A DNA stretch of 64,000 nucleotides from Liquidambar formosana (GCA_039720395.1 CM077833.1:11841133-11905132); one strand, 5' to 3'; counted from the first letter of the stretch, positions 36,060-48,124 are shown. Notes: a model not told the origin generated them from the letters alone. Program-made: numbers and translations.

Positions 36060-36650
36060 TAGGGTTTCCTAAAACCCTAAACCCTAAATGCATTAACTCT
36101 AAACCCTAAGTGTAACCCTAATGCATTAAATGCCTTATGATTGGTCAATTAATGGCCAATCATTTAAACCCTAGGTTTATACGGTATTAATGATTAGGAT
36201 TAGGGTTTAATTAATGCCACCTAGGATATTAATTACTCCTAATTAATATGCACTAATTAGGGTTTCTAAAACCCTAAACCTTAAACCTATTAAATGCCAA
36301 TGATTAATTACTAAACCATTAATGATCATGATTGGTCATTAATGACCAATCATTTAACCCTAGGTTAGACACATTAATTACTAGGTTTAGTTATTAATTA
36401 ATGCATTAATAGAATTATGGTTTAATTAATATGAATTAGGGTTTCCTAAACCCTAAACCCTAGACATCATAAATGCACTTAATTATACCCTAATGATTAA
36501 TAACCATGATTGGTCAATTAATGACCAATCATTAAACATTTTAATTAAGGTAATTAATAGTCAATTAGGGTTTTTAATTAATGCAATTAATGAATTAGGG
36601 TTTCATCATTAATGGGAATTAGGGTTTCCTAAGAAACCCTAAGGCTGCCG
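36060..36650. repeat. Telomere-like motifs and palindromes in copia leader
   Basis: There are clusters of CCCTAAA-type motif (36061-36115, 36270-36290, 36445-36470, 36595-36645) between three near-perfect palindromes at 36138-36162, 36329-36352 and 36507-36531 (half site TGATTGGTCATT). Spacing is 191 and 178 bp, so this looks like a degenerate tandem repeat of about 185 bp. Confidence 0.7.
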
Positions 36651-37545
36651 CCACCTATAGTGGGCTGCCATGGCTTAGCAAGGCTGCCATGGCTTGGCCA
36701 GGCCATGGGAGGCCATGGCCAGCAAAGGGGGACTCAAGCCAGGGTGTGGGCCAGGCCCATGGACACGTGTGGAGTGGCCAAGAGGGCTGTCTTCTTAAAA
36801 AAAAAAAAAAATAGGGTTTCAAGAACCCAGTGCTGGCACCACCATGGGAGGACCTCCAAGGTCACAAAAGTTTCTAAAACTTAATCAATTCGACTCCACC
36901 ATCAAAACCAGCTTTTGTATCATGTCCCTACATGAATTACTAAGCTAATTGAAGTGGTTTGGATGATCAAATCATCCCCAATTGTTCTAAACAATTCAAG
37001 AACAGTAGGCTGTCCAGAATTTGACAGCACACTGTACCTGATCACAAATTGATTTAAAACCCAGCAAGATGATTAATTCAGGTTACCAAATTATTTTTCC
37101 TAGCATCCTACATGTCTTAGGAAACTAATAAAATTGGTTTCATGCAATTTGGAGTTCCCTAGCTCAAGATATGAACAAAACTCCATTGATGACTTTCTGC
37201 AGAAAAACAGCCTGCTGTGTTCTTCCAAGAAATCAAACTTTTTGATTCTTTATCCATCAAGACTCTTATAAAACTTAAAGAAAATCATACATACATTATG
37301 TATAATGATCCTATAAAGAATATACATCAATTTTACAGAGGATTCTGTACAAAACAGTAGCAAGAACCACAGGGTTTCTAAAACCCAGATTCAAACTCCA
37401 TGTGTTCTTCCTATTCCTTTTGTCTTGTTTTAATTCTCATGCATCCCTATGCTTGAGAAATCACCATAACATCTTTATGTGAATTAATTACAGCCATCTC
37501 ATGTCTTAATTAAACCAAAACAAAAACAAAATACAAAAGAGAGCA

Positions 37546-37853
37546 ACCTAGGGTTCCAAACCCTAGGTTCGGCCTCCATAGAAGAAACCCTGGTTTCTTC
37601 TTCTTCTGTATATATCACATGCTTCTTAAAAATTCCAGAATTAATGTTAGAAGAATATTAGAAGAGGAGAAGAGGGAAAAACAGCCTAGGGTTCAAAACC
37701 CCAGGTTCGGCCATGAAGAGGAAACCCTAGTTTCCTCCTTCTTCTTCTCCAAAACTGAAACCTATTCAACTCTTTGAATTTCCAGCAGCCCTAAAACTAT
37801 TTTAGAAGAGGAGAAGAAGAGATAAACACCTAGGGTTCAATAACCCTAGGTTC
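37546..37853. repeat. Three CCTAGGGTT hairpins in copia leader
   Basis: The arms CCTAGGGTT and AACCC(T/C)AGG recur at about 37546, 37683 and 37830, each followed by TTCGGCC and a run of TTC or GAA. The spacing is near 137-147 bp. The loops are short (about 4-7 nt) and vary. Confidence 0.7.
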
Positions 37854-37962
37854 GGCCATGAGAAGGAAATCAATTAAATGCATGAACATGAATCTCAATT
37901 CATTAAACCAATCAATTTACCATGAATTACAGCCCATATGCAGTTTGTATTAGGCATAACCT

Positions 37963-37975
37963 GGCTCTGATACCA
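37963..37975 (-). other. Primer-binding site for initiator tRNA-Met (copia)
   Basis: The complement reads TGGTATCAGAGCC one base after the 5' LTR. This is the standard plant copia primer site, where reverse transcription starts. Confidence 0.93.
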
Positions 37976-37976
37976 C

Positions 37977-39639
37977 TGTTGGGAATCAAAATAGAGAGGA
38001 AAAATACAAAGGCGGAATTTTAAATTTTTCCTATGATTCCCAAACCCATGAATCTTAATTATGCTTAATACAAAAACCATAAACCTAACTACCAAGAGAG
38101 TTAGGGTACTTACAGTTGAACAAGTCTTCTCCTTTATGCTCCAAGCTTTGTCTTCTGATTGAGCAGTCCAAGTGCACTGCCTCCAACAGTATCCACACCT
38201 AGCTTGAGCAAGTTGTCCTTTCCTTCTTCTTCCTTAGGGTTACTAGAGGTGGAGAAGAGGGAGAGAGAGAGAGAGAGAGGTGAAATTTTCGGCCAGCACT
38301 TGGGAGCCTCCAAGAGTGCTTCAAGTGATGATGTCATCACATCATAAAAGGCTTTAAATAGCCTCCAACTAGGGCTAGCCAAGGGGGGTCTCCAAACCCT
38401 AATCTAATTTGTGTAATTACTCTTAATTACACACTTAGCCCGCTAGTTTGCATCAAATACAAATTAGCCCCTTAAAGAACTTTTCTTTAATCACTTATGC
38501 CCTTTCTCTCATAGACAATCAAGCTCTCTTAGCATGATCAGTGTGTGACCCATTGGGTTCACATCATTAAGTAGTAGGGATAGCACGAAGTGTGCACAAT
38601 GGAACACTTTCCATTAAGGGTCTAATTGAAACTCCTTTCAATTCCCTAATTGATTATAACTCATTTATATCAATTAGGGCTTCTACTAACCATGAGTAAC
38701 ACCTAGCATATGGCTTATGGTGTGGTCCTTAATGAGGTGAATAGTCATTTACAAAGAACCCTTCTGTTATAGTTTACAGGTTACAATTCCATCCCATCAA
38801 CACAATGTCTCCAATTGAACTAATAGGACATGGAAGTCTGTCAAGTCCCTAGTTCAATTACTTTATACTCATTCATTAATATCAACTCAATGATGAACTT
38901 ATGGAAACTCCTTTCCATATTCATTCTACCATGGGCCCATGGATTTAATGAGTTATATTCAATGAATGCTGTATGAGACATTCACTCTCTTTTTCCTGAG
39001 AGTGATGGATTCCTTGTTGATCACTCACATGCCTTCACACACATAGCAGTAGGGCCAATGAACACCCTTACAGACCCCTGAATAGGATCTGCACTTAGTG
39101 TTATCAAACTTCTAAAGCTACATGTATAAGACAACCATGGTGTCTCAGGTCTAAGGATTACTTGTACCACTATAACAATGAGAAACTGATTGACAGGCAG
39201 GTTAAAACTCCATTTAGTTTATCTCATATCTTTGGTCACATTCAGTGTACCTATTCTTATAATAGGCACCCACTTGTTGGTTGTAGTGTCTCCACACAAA
39301 TAGCTTGAGACTAGCTATCCTCCTATAGAGTCAACCTAACAAGTGCTAGTCCTATGGTTCATTACTGTCCATCATAGTGAACCTTCAACTAGGAATGATT
39401 TAGGAGTTTAGTACAGAGATATATTTACAGTCTCAAAATTACAACCCTTTGTAATTTCATATTCTCAACTCTAACTCCATGGACATATTATGTAAATATA
39501 AATGATGCATATAAACATAATAGAATAAGCCATTTTATTAAATCAATAATAAATGTGACATATATAAATGAAATCAATTGATTGTTCCTAATCCCTAAAC
39601 AATCATCTCCATGATTGGCTCTAGGGCATAATCCTAACA
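37977..39639 (-). repeat. 5' LTR of the complete copia element
   Basis: 1663 bp. It carries the promoter TATA-like TTTAAATA at 38353-38360 (minus strand). It joins TTTCG at 39640-39644. Confidence 0.95.
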
Positions 39640-39792
39640 TTTCGATCCACGAGGAAAGTTCAAGCCAAGTTGGGGTAGCCCATATGTCATTAAGGAGATA
39701 TTGCCAGCAGAGGCTGTTCGCCTCATGGATTTGGATGGGATTGAGTTCGCTTGTCCCACCAATTTGGATCAATTGAAGAAGTATCATGTATA
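39640..39792 (+). pseudogene. pol: Tat integrase C-terminus of element H (continues from 29866)
   Basis: This is the end of H pol beyond the copia insertion: DPRGKFKPSW, then VIKEILPAEAVRLMDLDG and DQLKKYHV, stop at 39790. It is open and in frame with the part before 29866 once the insertion and one copy of TTTCG are disregarded. Confidence 0.93.
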
Positions 39793-39874
39793 AGGCCTGC
39801 TAGGTTGAAAACCCATAAGGGCGGCCTAGGCAAAAGTTAAGGCACTTGAACTACGAGGACTTGATTCCCCATTC

Positions 39875-39910
<36 letters not shown>

Positions 39911-40075
39911 AAGAAAAAAAAGAAGAAAGAAAAAAAAAGAAAAAGAAAAAGAAAAAAAAAAGGAGAAAAAGAATGGGGAAATGTAGGCAACCCATAAAGT
40001 TACCTTGGGTGCGGTCCAAACAACACAACAACACCAAATCTCAAAATTAAATTATTATTGGCAATTCATTTAGAA
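39793..40075. other. Spacer with A/G-rich tract (element H)
   Basis: This is the counterpart of 4688-5031 in the opposite orientation. The A/G-rich run is at about 39878-39970. It is flanked by the conserved pieces GCCTAGGCAAAAGTTAAGGC and ACCTTGGGTGCGGTCC. Confidence 0.65.
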
Positions 40076-40264
40076 CTAATTGATTGACAAAGCCATAGAT
40101 ATCCTATTTCTAAAGCCTTCAAGTCCTTTTAATTTTCTTCGTAGTCTCTTGGTTTGCTTTCTTCTCTTTTCTTTCAAGTCTTCGTTTCTTTCATAAGTCA
40201 TGGGCATGTGCTGCTTCCACTGCTTCCAGAATGTCTTCCCTGCAAAACCCAAGTCTTGTGTCCT
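40076..40264 (-). pseudogene. Antisense extra ORF, C-terminal end (element H)
   Basis: The minus strand encodes TQDLGFAGKTFWKQWKQH and a basic tail EKRRKQTKRLRRKLKG. It aligns with NNELGSCREDI and the basic tail of the ORF at 3401-4687. It is cut by element E. Antisense to H pol, it sits in the same relative place as in element A. Confidence 0.6.
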
Positions 40265-43200
40265 TGAACCCCAAAAAGTGGCCCACAAGGATTGAAAAGA
40301 AAATAGGTTGAAAAAGAAAAGGAGTCGCCACCTTATTTTTTAAAGGAAACAAGGAAAACCCTAAAAACCAATTTTGTTTAAAGAAAACAAAAGAATGACT
40401 CCATGCTTAAAAAGGAAAGGCAAAAATAGACTTTTGGAAACTAAAGAAATTGGGAATTCGGAGGCTAAGTTATGACATGGGAAGGTTCTAGGCATAGCCT
40501 ATAGGCACCCATGTCACCCTTTCGGTTTCTTAGTTTATTTGGGCTAAATTAAGATCTTACCATACAAAAATCAGCAAGTATATCACATCAAGAATTGCAT
40601 GCATATCATATATTTCATCCATAACAAACAAACAAAACAAAGAAAAACAAAACAAAACTAAGATGCTTAGATCCTAGGGCGGACTTGAACCTCAAAGCGC
40701 CTACGTACTATGTAGCGAAATACATGGATCAAAGTCCACGTAGTTTGATTAGGAATAGGGTTAAACCCTAATAAGGGATTATGGTAAACCCTAAATTTCC
40801 TTCCATAAGTAAAAGAGTTTCTAAAGATAAATGATTCTCAAAAGATCTTTAGAAGATATGGAATTTCAATAAAGATAGAAACTTTTATTTAAAAAGGAAT
40901 TTTTTATGAAAGGAAACTATAGGACTTACCATATTCCCCTAATAGGAAATAACCCTAGGAGGGAGAAAGGGAAGTTTTAAGGAAGGAAAGGTGAATTGGG
41001 GCACTTTCAAACCCTACTTACCATAGCAATAGCAACCTGTCAAGATAATCACCCTATCTCATAAGGCAATTACCTTATTTGTAAGATTTCTTCTTACAAC
41101 AGCCAAAATGATCACCCCACATTGGTGGGGTAATTGCACCTGTCAAATCCCACTTTCTATGGGTTTGTACCTGTCAAGCACCTGCAATTTGCATGCAAAA
41201 CATACCAAAAATACCACCCAACCAAACTAGTTTCCCATCAAACAATTATCATGCTTAAACATAGGTAATTACATGCTCAAAGTATGACCATAAGAACAAT
41301 AAAACAAATCTAGACAGAATTGAAATAAGGTCTAAAATCACCCATAAGTCATGTGAATAACGTAAATCATGAATTCATAGAAACCCTAATTCAGCCCTAT
41401 ACGCAATGGCATGCAAAACACCTAAAATCCACTACCATGAATGCAAAAAATCATCATAGTTATTCTATATGCAATACATATACAGCAACTATGAATAAAA
41501 ACGAAAGAAAAATCCTAAGCTACCATGCTATATGCAACTAAATCAAAACAAGGATGATAGAAACCCTAGAATCACAATTGTGCTTGATACCACATGAAAT
41601 AACTCTAAATCATGCAAAACTTATCATGAATGACATTCTAATCATGCATATCAACTAATAGAAGCATCAACACATGATAAAAATGCAAGCTTGAACATAA
41701 AATAATAGCTATTCAATGCAAAACTCTAAAAAAGACACTAGAAACCCTAGAATCACAACTATGCATAAAATCACATGGAATAACATTATAACATGCATAA
41801 CTCCTCAAGAACAACATTTTAGTCATGAATATTAACCAATAGAAGTATCAACACATGATAAAAATGCCAACTTGAACATGAAATAGAGCTATTCTAATTT
41901 CAGCACAATAGAAACCCTAAAATCCCAACTATGCATTAAACCACATGAAATAATCCAATTACATGCATAACTCATTATGAATAACATTTAAACCATGTAT
42001 ATTAACTATTAGAAGCATCAACACATGATAAAAATACTATCTTGAACATGCAATAGAATTATTCTAAGTAAAACCTTAATTTCAGCATAAAGAGAAAAGA
42101 GGTATACCTATGTTGGATGTCTCCTTGTTGCTGTAGAGACTTCTTCTCCTCTTGAAACACTCTCCTTCAAGCCTCCACACAAACCCTAGCTCTTCTTTGG
42201 AACTCTCTCTTACTCTCTTTCTCAAGAAATTAGGTTAAAGGCCTTAAGGATGGCTATCATTGCCTCTAGGTGGCCCCCCTAATGCTGAAGTATAGAGGGG
42301 TATTTATAGGGATTGAATGGAATCAATCAATGGTTGGGATTAAAACCCTAAATATTAATCCAAGGGTCCTTAGAGACTTCCTTAGGGCTCAAGTAGGTCA
42401 AATAGGGCTGAAAGTAAGATGGAATGGCGGTTGGAGGCAAAAAATCCATCAAACATAGGAAGGAATCCCGCTTCAGCATGATTTTAGGAAGGTGGCTCGG
42501 CTGACCACCTAGGGCTGGGCGGCTAACCACCTGGCCTTGGGCGGCTGACCACATGGGCTGGGCGGTTAGCCGCCAAGCCCCAGGTGGTCACCCGAGCACG
42601 CCGTCAGCAATTGCCTTATTTGAGCCCTTTTGCCTTCCAAAAGTGTTTCGGGAGTCAAACGGAGTCCGATTTTGACAAAACGAAAGCCAAAACGACCGTG
42701 CTTCAATGAGGAATGTAATTTAAGATATTTTAGGGCAAAAATCCCTGCCATGGTTGCATGGTTGGGTTTTATAAAGGCGGCTAACTGCTATGCACTACTA
42801 TCGCTAAGCTTAGGTATGCACATAGAGTCACACCGAATGCTTTCCAATTCAAAATTCAACCTTCCAAAACATCTTTGGGAATGAAATTAAGGCTAATTAA
42901 AGTCAAACGAGTGGGAATGGAGTGAAAATCATGAGCCGATTCGAGCTAACCCGAAATAGGTCTCTTAACCAACCTAAGCCATATTGAGCCTTTTAATCCC
43001 GAACCATCAATTCATCAAATTGAACCCATAAATACCTCAAATGGATCTTCATGAACTCTAATTGACAATTTAGAGATCATTTCAAGATTAAATGAAAAGT
43101 TTGTGACCTAAAAGATGATTATGCCCCTCAAGTCACAAAAGCTTTTATTATCCCTCATGATCAACTACAAATTTAACCAAAATTCATATCCAATGTCCTT

Positions 43201-43303
43201 ATGATTCTAGAAAGCTAATGCAAGTAACTAGATTCAAAAACAAAACAAAAACATGCATGGAATGACAAACCCTAGTAAGGTGGTGCAAAAATGGGGTGTG
43301 ACA
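40259..43303 (-). repeat. 3' LTR of element E
   Basis: About 3.04 kb. The TATA box TATAAATA is at 42301-42308 (minus strand). A GC-rich inverted repeat lies at 42495-42598, longer than in other LTRs because of an extra GGGCGGCTGACCACC-like segment. Three degenerate 165-180-bp subrepeats lie at about 41560-42080. Confidence 0.9.
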
Positions 43304-43347
43304 GAAGCCCCTCATTGGTGCAGTAAGTTTCACTTGCGAACCAATGA
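43304..43347 (-). promoter_or_regulatory. Polypurine tract and stem-loop, element E
   Basis: The tract AGGGGCTTC on the minus strand joins the LTR. The stem-loop has outer arms CATTGGT/ACCAATG and inner arms AAGT/ACTT. Confidence 0.75.
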
Positions 43348-43429
43348 TAAAAGAACTTCCCATTTTTGCTTGGGAGAGTAATTGCATCAAATTCAAATGG
43401 AGAACTCCATCATCCTATGGAATTCATCA

Positions 43430-44930
43430 CATATCTTGAGCAATTAGAAGTCAATGTCTGGGTAAAGGTCAATACCTAGGACAAGTTGAGGTAACTCTAA
43501 GTGAAGGTCAACACCTAGGATGAGTACAAGTCAATACTCGAAGAGAATCGGTATTGGGAGTGAAGGTCAACACTTAGGGTGAGTAATAGTCAATACTCGA
43601 AAGGAGTAGGGATAAATATGAGTAGAGGTCAACACTCGGAGTGAGCACCCATCAATACTCAAAAGGAATCAGAGTGAAGGTTAACACTTGGGGTGAGTAC
43701 CAGTCAATACTCGGGATAACTATGCTTTAATGATTAGAATGAGTATGGGTCAATGCATAGGGTGAGTATGGGTTAATACTCAAGATAAATATGGGACAAT
43801 ATTCAGGGTAAGTATGGGTCAATACTTAGGATGAGTATATATCAGTACTCGAAATGAGTATAGGTTAATACTCAGGAGAGCCAATAAGACATCGTATGGG
43901 TAAGAGTCATTACTTAAACAAGAACCCATGATGGATAGAAGTCAATATCCATACTGAAAATCTAAAAAGAAATCCCATGAATAGAAGTCAATACTTAAAA
44001 ACACACAAGCAAGGGTCAATGCTTGCTATAAGTAAAGATCAATACTCATAAAGAAAAGCTTACGAGCAAAGGTTATTGCTTGAAATGAGTAGGATTCAAT
44101 ACTCACAGAGAAAGTCATACGAGCAAGGGTCAATGCTTAAGATAAAATGTATATAAGCAATGGTCAATGCTTGAAATGATTAGGATTCAATACTCACAGA
44201 GAAAATCACTCAAGCAAGGGTCAATGCTCAAAGTAAAATGTATATAAGCAAAGGTCAATGCTTGAAATGAGTAGGATTCAATCCTCACAGAGAAAATCAT
44301 TCGAGCAAGGGTCAATGCTCAAGATAAAATGTATATAAGCAAAGGTCAATGCTTGATATGAGTAGGATTCAATACTCACAGAGAAAATTATTCGAGCAAG
44401 GGTCAATGCTCAAGATAAAATGTATATAAGCAAGGGTCAATGCTTAAAATGAGTAGGATTCAATACTCATAGAGAAAATTATTCGAGCAAGGGTCAATGC
44501 TCAAGATAAAATGTATATAAGCAAAGGTCAATACTTGAAATGAGAAGGAGTCAATACTCACAGAGAAAACTATATGAACAAAAGTCACTGTTGGTGATGA
44601 GTAGGGGCCAATACTCAAAGAATGCCAAGAGATTGCATAGGTAGAAGTCAATACCTAAAACAATGACATATGAATAGAGGAGACATGCCGAAGGGGTTTG
44701 GAATCAATACCTATGATGGATAAGAATCAATATTATAGAACGAACAAGGATCAATGCTCGAGAGGGGAGTATGAGTGAATACTCAAAATGAGTGGAGGTT
44801 AACACTTAAGATGAATAATAGTAAATATTCCAAACGAGCAAAGGTCAGTGCTCAAGAAAAAAAAAATATAGGTAAACACTCATAGGAGAGCTTAACAAAA
44901 CATTAGTTAAGTAGGAGTCACTACTCATAA
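43430..44930 (-). repeat. Covarying hairpin array, 3' UTR of element E
   Basis: This is a dense run of short hairpins with a nearly constant 8-nt loop (AGGGTCAA, AAGGTCAA, GAAGTCAA, GGATTCAA) and variable paired arms. Examples: GAGCA/TGCTC (44394-44411), AAGCA/TGCTT (44428-44445), GAGTA/TACTC (44360-44377), ATGGATA/TATCCAT (43931-43952), TAGGTA/TACCTA (44638-44657). Between 44040 and 44560 they form a higher-order unit of about 115 bp with three hairpins each. Confidence 0.88.
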
Positions 44931-46379
44931 GACAAGGTTGGTATGAGGACAAAGCCAACACCACATGAAGAAAAAATATCACTTACATGGCTACTTGGGT
45001 GTAACCCAATGGCGAATACTCAAGCAAATATGGTCATGGGAAAATGGACCTCCAAAACTCAATGAACACTGCAATTACTAATGCACACATCAACTAATCA
45101 ATTAACTCAAGAAAATTGATTCACACAGATTTATCAGCACAAGTTCATTCATAGAAAGATTATCTAGAAATGGTTTTGCAAACCTATCATTCTTTTTCCT
45201 TAAAGACCTCTTTACATACTTAGCACAATCATGGAATTTTCGAAAGAATTTTTCTTTGTTTATAAAATGGTGTTCGAGCCTTTTTAGGAAACAATGCAAT
45301 TTAGGAGGATCGGATCAAACCCATGAATTCTTTTTCAAGGTATAGGAATGGAGTGGAATCACCTCTTCTTCTCTTCTTCTCTTCTTCCTTCTTCACTTCT
45401 CTTTTTTTCAAAACCCTAACTTTTGCCTAGATTGCCCTTATAGGTTTTCAACCTAGCGAGTTGCCCTAATTTTTGCCTAGGCCGCCTTTTCAAGCTTTCA
45501 ACCTAGCAGGCTCTTCTTCTTTTCCTTTCTTTTTTTTGTTTCTTTTTCTTTGTTTTCTCATCAGCGTAAAGAAATTCAACTCATGAAGCCCCAGCCCATT
45601 CTCTTCACCAATTCATTTAAGTTCTCCGAACAAGATAAACCAGCCCCAGCATTCATTCAAATTCTTCTTCAACAAGCATAATCAGCCCCTGGGTTCATAG
45701 CACATTCACATTTTTCAATTGAGCAAAATAAATCAGCCCCAATCTCACGAAATCACATACCTACAGCTAAGGCAAATCGTTTCATAATGGTTACTGCTAC
45801 CCCTTATCCATCATTAAATCCATAACAAGAGTCTAAGTCAAAAGGTAAGAAGATATAGAATTTGATGGAACCCACAATGAATCATTATGACTGAATACTT
45901 TCAAAGGATGAGGTCTATGACCACTAGAAATACACGAGATTCAAGAGAGGCGAAGGAGGTAAATAGAAGGACATTCGAAGGACTCAAACCAAACAAGAGC
46001 AAGAAGAATAATCAAATTAACTTTCTCGGTGGCATATAGTATTTTAGCTCACTAATTTGATGAATAAAACCATTTCTTCTTAACTTAGTCACAAAGAATT
46101 GCCTTCAATGGTTGGTTATATGTAAAGCCTCTTTCTTTCTTCCTCTTTTTTGTTTTTTTTTTTCAATGAATTGGACCGCACCCAAAGTAACTTTATAGGC
46201 TGCCTACGTATCTCCACTTTGATCTTCAAAAGAGATTAACCAAACTAACATTTCTTTTTTGGTAGAGAATCAGGTCCTCGTAGTTCAAGGCATTCTCTTT
46301 TCTTTTTTCATCATTTTTTTTTTCAAAAGCCCTAACTTTTGCATAGGTCGCCTTTTTAGGTTTTCAACCTAGCGGGCCT
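44931..46379 (-). other. Degenerate internal region of element E
   Basis: No recognised domain. Three copies of the post-pol motif (TTTTGCCTAG then TTTCAACCTAGC) lie at about 45419, 45472 and 46337, with T-rich runs between them. The antisense extra ORF expected here is not found. Confidence 0.5.
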
Positions 46380-46480
46380 AGGCTCTACACATAACCACAT
46401 AGGGACCACCCTTATTTGGCTTGAACTTTTCTCGTGGGTCACGAACATAGGTAGTAGTCTTCTTTGAACACAAGGCCTTC
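46380..46480 (-). pseudogene. pol: Integrase C-terminal trace (element E)
   Basis: The minus strand encodes YVRDPREKFKPNKGGPYVV, matching DPRGKFKPSWGGPYIIKE of the complete copies. It is about 30 residues and the only sign of pol in element E. Confidence 0.7.
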
Positions 46481-47219
46481 TTCTGATTAATTTTCCTCCT
46501 AAATGCTTTTGGATGTATGTTAATCCCTTCCCTTTCTTTTTGTACCTTTTTTCTTTTTTGTGCTCTTTTCTTTCTTTTTTCTTTTTTTTTTTTCACAATT
46601 TTTTCTTTTGACTTTTTTTTTTTTTTTTTTTTTTTTTGTCTTTTAAGGGAGAGGGAAATAAACATCTCTAAAAGCTCACCATGCTAATTGATTTCTTCTT
46701 TTGATCTCTGAATTGCTTCTTGCAAGGGTTTCAAGATCTTCTCAAGTTGCTTGGCCTAGGTCTTCATGTAGTGTAGTGGGCGGGAGGTCCCTATGTTTAC
46801 CATTTTGGACTTCTCATTGTTTCCAAGTCAATCAATTGCAGCTCATTCATCATTCATTATGTTTGCTCTTTTAGTGGGAAAAGCTTTCGAGCTTCTTAGG
46901 AAATATTTTAATGCCACTTTGATTGTCAATTGATTGAGGAGAAGAGAAATAGAGAGACAATGGAATTATTGAAATCAAACTTTTTATTGAGGGAATGAAG
47001 GTGAACACATTGACAATGAGTAGGACTCAAAAGACTCAAAACTTCAAAGGACATTTGACTCGAAGATCAACAACAATTAACTAACTAGAAAACAAACAAA
47101 AAACTTAAACTCCTTATCACGGACAGTCATGATAGAATTAGTTTAGCAGTAAGCACTAAGAAAAAACTTATTATCTTTCCCAACAACCTCAAGGCATCAG
47201 CATCCTTGCCTTGTGAATT
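46481..47219 (-). other. Unassigned internal region of element E
   Basis: It contains T-rich microsatellite runs (46500-46640) and a short minus-strand stretch with coiled-coil look (AKQLEKILKPLQEAIQRS, about 46690-46760). No family is recognised. Confidence 0.4.
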
Positions 47220-47971
47220 AAACATTCTTATTCTTCATCTTGACTTGCGCTACCAACATTATCCAAAACCCCATGAGTGTCAAAGGTTCCTTGAGCCTCA
47301 TAAAGTCCATCAAAATTAAGAACCCCCATGCTAGCAAGAGTTTGAGTATCCTCTTAATGATATGGCCCATGAATTAGAAATTCTTGCTTAATTGCGGCAA
47401 GGGATCTCGGTGGATTGGCATATGGTTGGGCTGGAGAGATTGGGTTTACGATGGCCAGAAATGGGTTCATGGAAGAGCTTTGAAGAATATTTGGATTATT
47501 GGTTGGTGTGGAAAAATTGATTACTCTACGGTCAATGAGGTTTTGGATCTCATGTCATAGTCTATAACAATGATTGGTGTCATGTCCCATACTCTGATGA
47601 AAAGCACAATATTCATTTTCCTTAAACCGACGAGGCAAAGGATTAGGAAGGGGTTTTGGATCAAGAGGTGACAATAAGCCCAAAATCACTACTCTCAAAA
47701 AAGCATGGTTCAATGGCATGTAGAGTTCGGTAAATTGGTGAGGCTCTTTCCTTACAGTTTGGGCCTTCAAATCTGCTATGTTGTATCTCTTGGACTCGAT
47801 AGCCCCTGAATTAGACTCATGATGATTCATAGACTCGGATTGGGCTTTAGGAACAACTTGAACAATCGCCAAGATATCATTCAACTTTTGCATGATCTCA
47901 CAAAGCATTCCCCTAATTTCTTCCAATGTCGTATCGCCAACTCCAGCCATGAAAGTGATAATGGGTTCCAC
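47220..47971 (-). pseudogene. gag: Tat Gag lacking the capsid core (element E)
   Basis: One frame with two stops. It starts near MAGVGDTTLEEIRGMLCEIM, passes through LYMPLNHAFLR and LDPKPLPNPLPRRF to a Tat-type zinc knuckle (YCAFHQSMGHDTNHCYRL, C-X2-H-X4-H-X4-C), then a TGA where other copies would have Arg (CGA), and HEIQNLIDRRVINF. The capsid domain seen in D (60286-61017) is missing between the N-terminus and the knuckle, so this is a shortened Gag. A second stop (TAA) follows about 50 codons later. Confidence 0.75.
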
Positions 47972-48124
47972 TCTAATCTTTAACCTCTAGAAGATATCAC
48001 GGGTTTAATCCATCCCCCCTTAAAGAACAAAATCCCCTTTTCAGGCTATGATCAAAACATTTTAACAATATTTCCATGACTGCACTAAATTGATAAGTGT
48101 GATCTTATAAAGCATTCCTTTAGT
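47972..48124 (-). other. Leader between gag and repeat array (element E)
   Basis: Short non-coding piece. Nothing recognised. Confidence 0.4.

Larger units (their letters stand above)
34449..37962 (-). other. Copia 5' leader, 3.5 kb, non-coding and repeat-rich
   Basis: This is a very long leader between primer site and gag. It contains three copies of CCTCACATGTTAGTTTCTTG (about 34626, 34733, 34811), an AT-rich section with telomere-like motifs and palindromes (36060-36650), a short GC-rich stretch with repeated CCATGG (36660-36780) and three CCTAGGGTT/AACCCTAGG hairpins (37546-37853). No supported ORF is seen. Confidence 0.7.
29867..39639 (-). mobile_element. Complete Ty1/copia element with TTTCG target duplication
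   Basis: This is a full insertion of 9773 bp on the minus strand: 5' LTR 37977-39639, primer site, 3.5-kb leader, intact gag, deleted pol, polypurine tract, 3' LTR 29867-31532. The flanks are TTTCG at 29862-29866 and 39640-39644. It splits the integrase of Tat element H in the codons before DPRGKFKPSW. I count about 20 differences between the two LTRs by eye (near 1.2 percent), so the insertion is fairly recent. Pol lacks most of reverse transcriptase, so it needed help from another element to move. Confidence 0.95.

Noticed and set aside
36060..36650. True interstitial telomere
   Set aside because: Only two or three consecutive motifs occur at each place, embedded in an AT-rich repeat of the copia leader.
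36660..36884. GC-rich stretch with an ORF as a gene or CpG island
   Set aside because: It lies inside the copia leader, is short, and consists of CCATGG repeats.
42630..42884. 84-codon ORFs present in both E LTRs (also 53795-54049)
   Set aside because: They are read antisense to LTR transcription, lack any motif and change freely in other LTRs.
46378..46665. Lysine-rich 95-codon ORF as a basic protein
   Set aside because: It is the complement of T-rich simple sequence; only its last 25-30 codons match integrase.
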